Shown: positions 62,508 to 64,000 of the stretch, one piece after another
How the letters are laid out: each line of letters opens with the position of its first letter
How positions within the stretch are numbered: position 1 is the stretch's first letter
Assembly: GCF_001042475.2 (NCBI RefSeq)
Contig: NZ_LECW02000045.1
Coordinates: 248,001-312,000, forward strand
Origin: Bacillus glycinifermentans
Lineage (GTDB): Bacteria > Bacillota > Bacilli > Bacillales > Bacillaceae
Direction of reading: 5' to 3'
DNA length: 64,000 bases
Notes under the pieces: generated by a model
What the model saw: the letters and a program-made list of their open reading frames with translations, nothing else
Database searches by the model: none
What the model was told of the DNA's origin: nothing
Translations under genes and position numbers: made by a program

Positions 62508-63461
62508 ATGAACCAGAAGCTGATCCAAATCAGTCAAAACGTACTGTCGACCTGTCTCGGGCTGAAAAAAGGGGAGTCTTTTCTGATTGTCTGTGACGAC
62601 AATAAAAAAGGCCTGGCAGAATCTTTGTATCAGGAGGGACAAGCGATTGGGGCGGAAACGATGCTTGCGGTCATGAAGACAAGGGGAAGACCAGGTGAAG
62701 AGCCGCCGCCGTCAATTGCTTCGGCAATGAAGCATGCAGATGCGGCCGTTTGCATTACCGAGCATTCGCTAACCCATACAAACGCCCGGAAAGAAGCTGC
62801 GAAAGCGGGAACGAGGATTGCGACGATGCCGGGGATTACGGAAGACATGTTTTTAAACGGCGCGATTGCCGCCGATTACGAAAAAGTAAAGGAAAGAACG
62901 GAAAACGTTTGTGAGGTGCTTTCAAACGGACGGTCTGTCCGTATAGAAAAGGCGGGCTATATTCTTACGTTTTCAATCGACGGGAGGAAAGGGATTCCAA
63001 GCACGGGCATGTATTTGAATCCCGGGGAATCCGGCAACCTGCCTTCGGGGGAAGCGTATATCGCGCCGCTTGAAGGTACGGCAAACGGCCAAATCGAAAT
63101 AGACGGGTCACTGGCCGGCATCGGAACATTAAGCTCACCGCTCGTGTTAACGATTGAAAACGGACGGATCACGGATGCTGAGGGCGATGCCGCCGAAAAG
63201 CTGCTGAGCATTCTTGGGAGCGGCGACGGGCGGTGCCTCGGCGAGTTCGGCATCGGGACAAATGACCGCGCCAGAATAACCGGTGTCGTTCTCGAAGACG
63301 AAAAAGTTCTCGGCACCATTCACACCGCATTCGGAAGCAACAACACGTTCGGCGGCACGATTGCAGCGGGTGTACATATTGACGGAGTGGTAACAAAGCC
63401 GACGGTTTATATTGATGATGAGCTGTTTATGGAAAATGGGACATTAAAAAAACAGAGCTGA
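62508..63461 (+). CDS. Aminopeptidase, leucyl aminopeptidase-like (M29-related)
   Basis: A protein of about 317 residues resembling thermophilic/leucyl aminopeptidase-like proteins, recognised from GLKKGESFLIVCDD, ITEHSLTHTNARKEA, GEFGIGTNDRARITG and GTIHTAFGSNNTFGG. The His and Glu in these blocks are the probable metal ligands. No signal peptide. The start at 62508 follows AAAAGGATG at good spacing; 62499 is an alternative and earlier starts lack a site. Confidence 0.72.
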   Translation: MNQKLIQISQNVLSTCLGLKKGESFLIVCDDNKKGLAESLYQEGQAIGAETMLAVMKTRGRPGEEPPPSIASAMKHADAAVCITEHSLTHTNARKEAAKAGTRIATMPGITEDMFLNGAIAADYEKVKERTENVCEVLSNGRSVRIEKAGYILTFSIDGRKGIPSTGMYLNPGESGNLPSGEAYIAPLEGTANGQIEIDGSLAGIGTLSSPLVLTIENGRITDAEGDAAEKLLSILGSGDGRCLGEFGIGTNDRARITGVVLEDEKVLGTIHTAFGSNNTFGGTIAAGVHIDGVVTKPTVYIDDELFMENGTLKKQS

Positions 63462-63474
63462 TGAGGCTCTGTTT
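63449..63474. terminator. Bidirectional terminator between the two peptidase genes
   Basis: AAAACAGAGC / GCTCTGTTTT hairpin with a 6-nt loop; overlaps the last codons of the aminopeptidase gene. Confidence 0.85.
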
Positions 63475-63486
63475 TCTTGACGCAAA

Positions 63487-64000
63487 TTATTGCGCCCGGC
63501 GTTCTTCCTTTTCGACTAAATCGTATACCGCTGTCCCGGCGATTTGCCCGGCCGTTTTCAGCCGGTCTTTGCTGATATGCTCAATCGTGTCGTAAGGGGT
63601 GTGATACCATGGCTCTAAGGATTCGGTCCCCGGCTCCATCCAAATAAAATTGGCTGAATCGATTCCCGCGTCATGGAAAGGAACGTGATCTGATGAACCG
63701 CCCTTTCTCAAGGCTAGAACATCCTTTCCGATGTTCGCTGCGGCGTTTTTGCTTAATTCCCAGACGAGGTTTGCTGACCCGTCAGGTGTATTGATATAAA
63801 GTCGTGAAGCATTTTCCCAGCTTGTAGCGACCATGTCTAAGTTGAAGTTTGCTTTGCTTCGTTTTAATTCCTGCCCGGACAGCTTGCTGACATAATATCT
63901 CGAGCCGACAAGCCCGATTTCTTCAGCGCCGAACGTAATAAAGCGGATTTCTTTATCGGTCGGGATGTTTTTCATCATCCGCGCCAGCTCGAGGACCGTG
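63487..64000 (-). CDS. ywaD: M28 zinc aminopeptidase YwaD, 5' part beyond window
   Basis: The frame is open to base 64000, so only the C-terminal 170 or so codons are visible; Met codons at 63978 are internal. Visible M28 features: DKEIRFITFGAEEIGLVGS with the catalytic Glu pair, ANFNLDMVAT, GSSDHVPFHDAGIDSA and WYHTPYDTIEHI with the last zinc-binding His. The full family protein is about 450 residues, secreted, with a PA domain. It matches B. subtilis YwaD, whose gene also lies beside ywaC. Confidence 0.88.
   Translation of the reverse strand, partial: TVLELARMMKNIPTDKEIRFITFGAEEIGLVGSRYYVSKLSGQELKRSKANFNLDMVATSWENASRLYINTPDGSANLVWELSKNAAANIGKDVLALRKGGSSDHVPFHDAGIDSANFIWMEPGTESLEPWYHTPYDTIEHISKDRLKTAGQIAGTAVYDLVEKEERRAQ

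Noticed and set aside
62202-62642. 146-codon minus-strand ORF upstream of the aminopeptidase
   Set aside because: Its N-terminal half is antisense to the aminopeptidase start and the rest is Pro/Arg-rich low-quality translation; no ribosome site.

Overview
The window is chromosomal DNA from a low-GC Gram-positive of the Bacillus subtilis group, most likely Bacillus licheniformis or a close relative such as B. paralicheniformis. Many blocks keep B. subtilis gene content and order: yxdJKLM-yxeA, ansR-ansAB-mleN-mleA, cydABCD near nnrD (yxkO), yxlH/sigY-yxlCDEFG, licR-licBCAH, and ywaA-dlt-ywaC-ywaD. Others look specific to the licheniformis lineage: a secreted pectate lyase, a katA/PerR-like/second ferrochelatase cluster, and a complete methylcitrate operon with its own GntR regulator. 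No rRNA, tRNA, CRISPR array, prophage or insertion sequence was seen. Gene identities rest on recognising protein families; no database search was run.

Layout. 1-4.7 kb (minus): peptide-sensing two-component system and ABC transporter yxdJKLM-yxeA. 4.9-5.9 kb: 6-phosphogluconolactonase. 6.0-12 kb: asparagine and malate use (ansR divergent from ansAB, then mleN-mleA). 12-13.3 kb (minus): a DUF1259 protein and the formate/nitrite channel ywcJ, with a perfect Rex-type operator. 13.5-22.8 kb: fructosamine kinase, cytochrome bd (cydABCD), a DUF418 membrane protein and NAD(P)HX dehydratase. 22.8-27.3 kb (minus): pectate lyase, then zinc-ribbon peptide, ferrochelatase paralogue, PerR-like regulator and catalase. 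27.4-32.3 kb: a microORF, a secreted protein, yxlH and the sigY operon. 32.4-37 kb: a decayed drug-efflux gene, two tandem secreted paralogues, a rhamnogalacturonan acetylesterase and the ABC exporter ywjA.

36.9-41.1 kb (minus): gntR-prpC-prpD-prpB, turning propionyl-CoA into pyruvate and succinate. 41.3-44.4 kb: three nucleotide-sugar enzymes resembling a UDP-N-acetyl-L-fucosamine pathway (two minus, one divergent). 44.5-50.9 kb: 3-methyladenine glycosylase, a very small basic protein, then licR and licBCAH for beta-glucan oligosaccharides. 50.9-59.2 kb: an MFS exporter, branched-chain aminotransferase ywaA, dltXABCD for teichoic acid D-alanylation, a sporulation-type micropeptide and the small alarmone synthetase ywaC. 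59.4-64 kb: isochorismatase-type hydrolase and MFS pump, a membrane protein next to a broken XRE regulator, and two aminopeptidases, the last cut by the window end.

Regulatory signals read directly include Rex-type operators (ywcJ, cydA), a Per box (katA), cre sites (licB, pelA, weaker at cydA and mleN), a sigma-Y promoter, two ECF-type promoters (dlt, ywaC), a promoter/operator palindrome before gntR-prp, and a conserved promoter/operator shared by the two secreted paralogues. I found no convincing wholly new system. The least explained parts are the tandem secreted paralogues with their shared element, the zinc-ribbon peptide coupled to the second ferrochelatase, the short ORFs, and the degraded segments near 32.5 and 62 kb.
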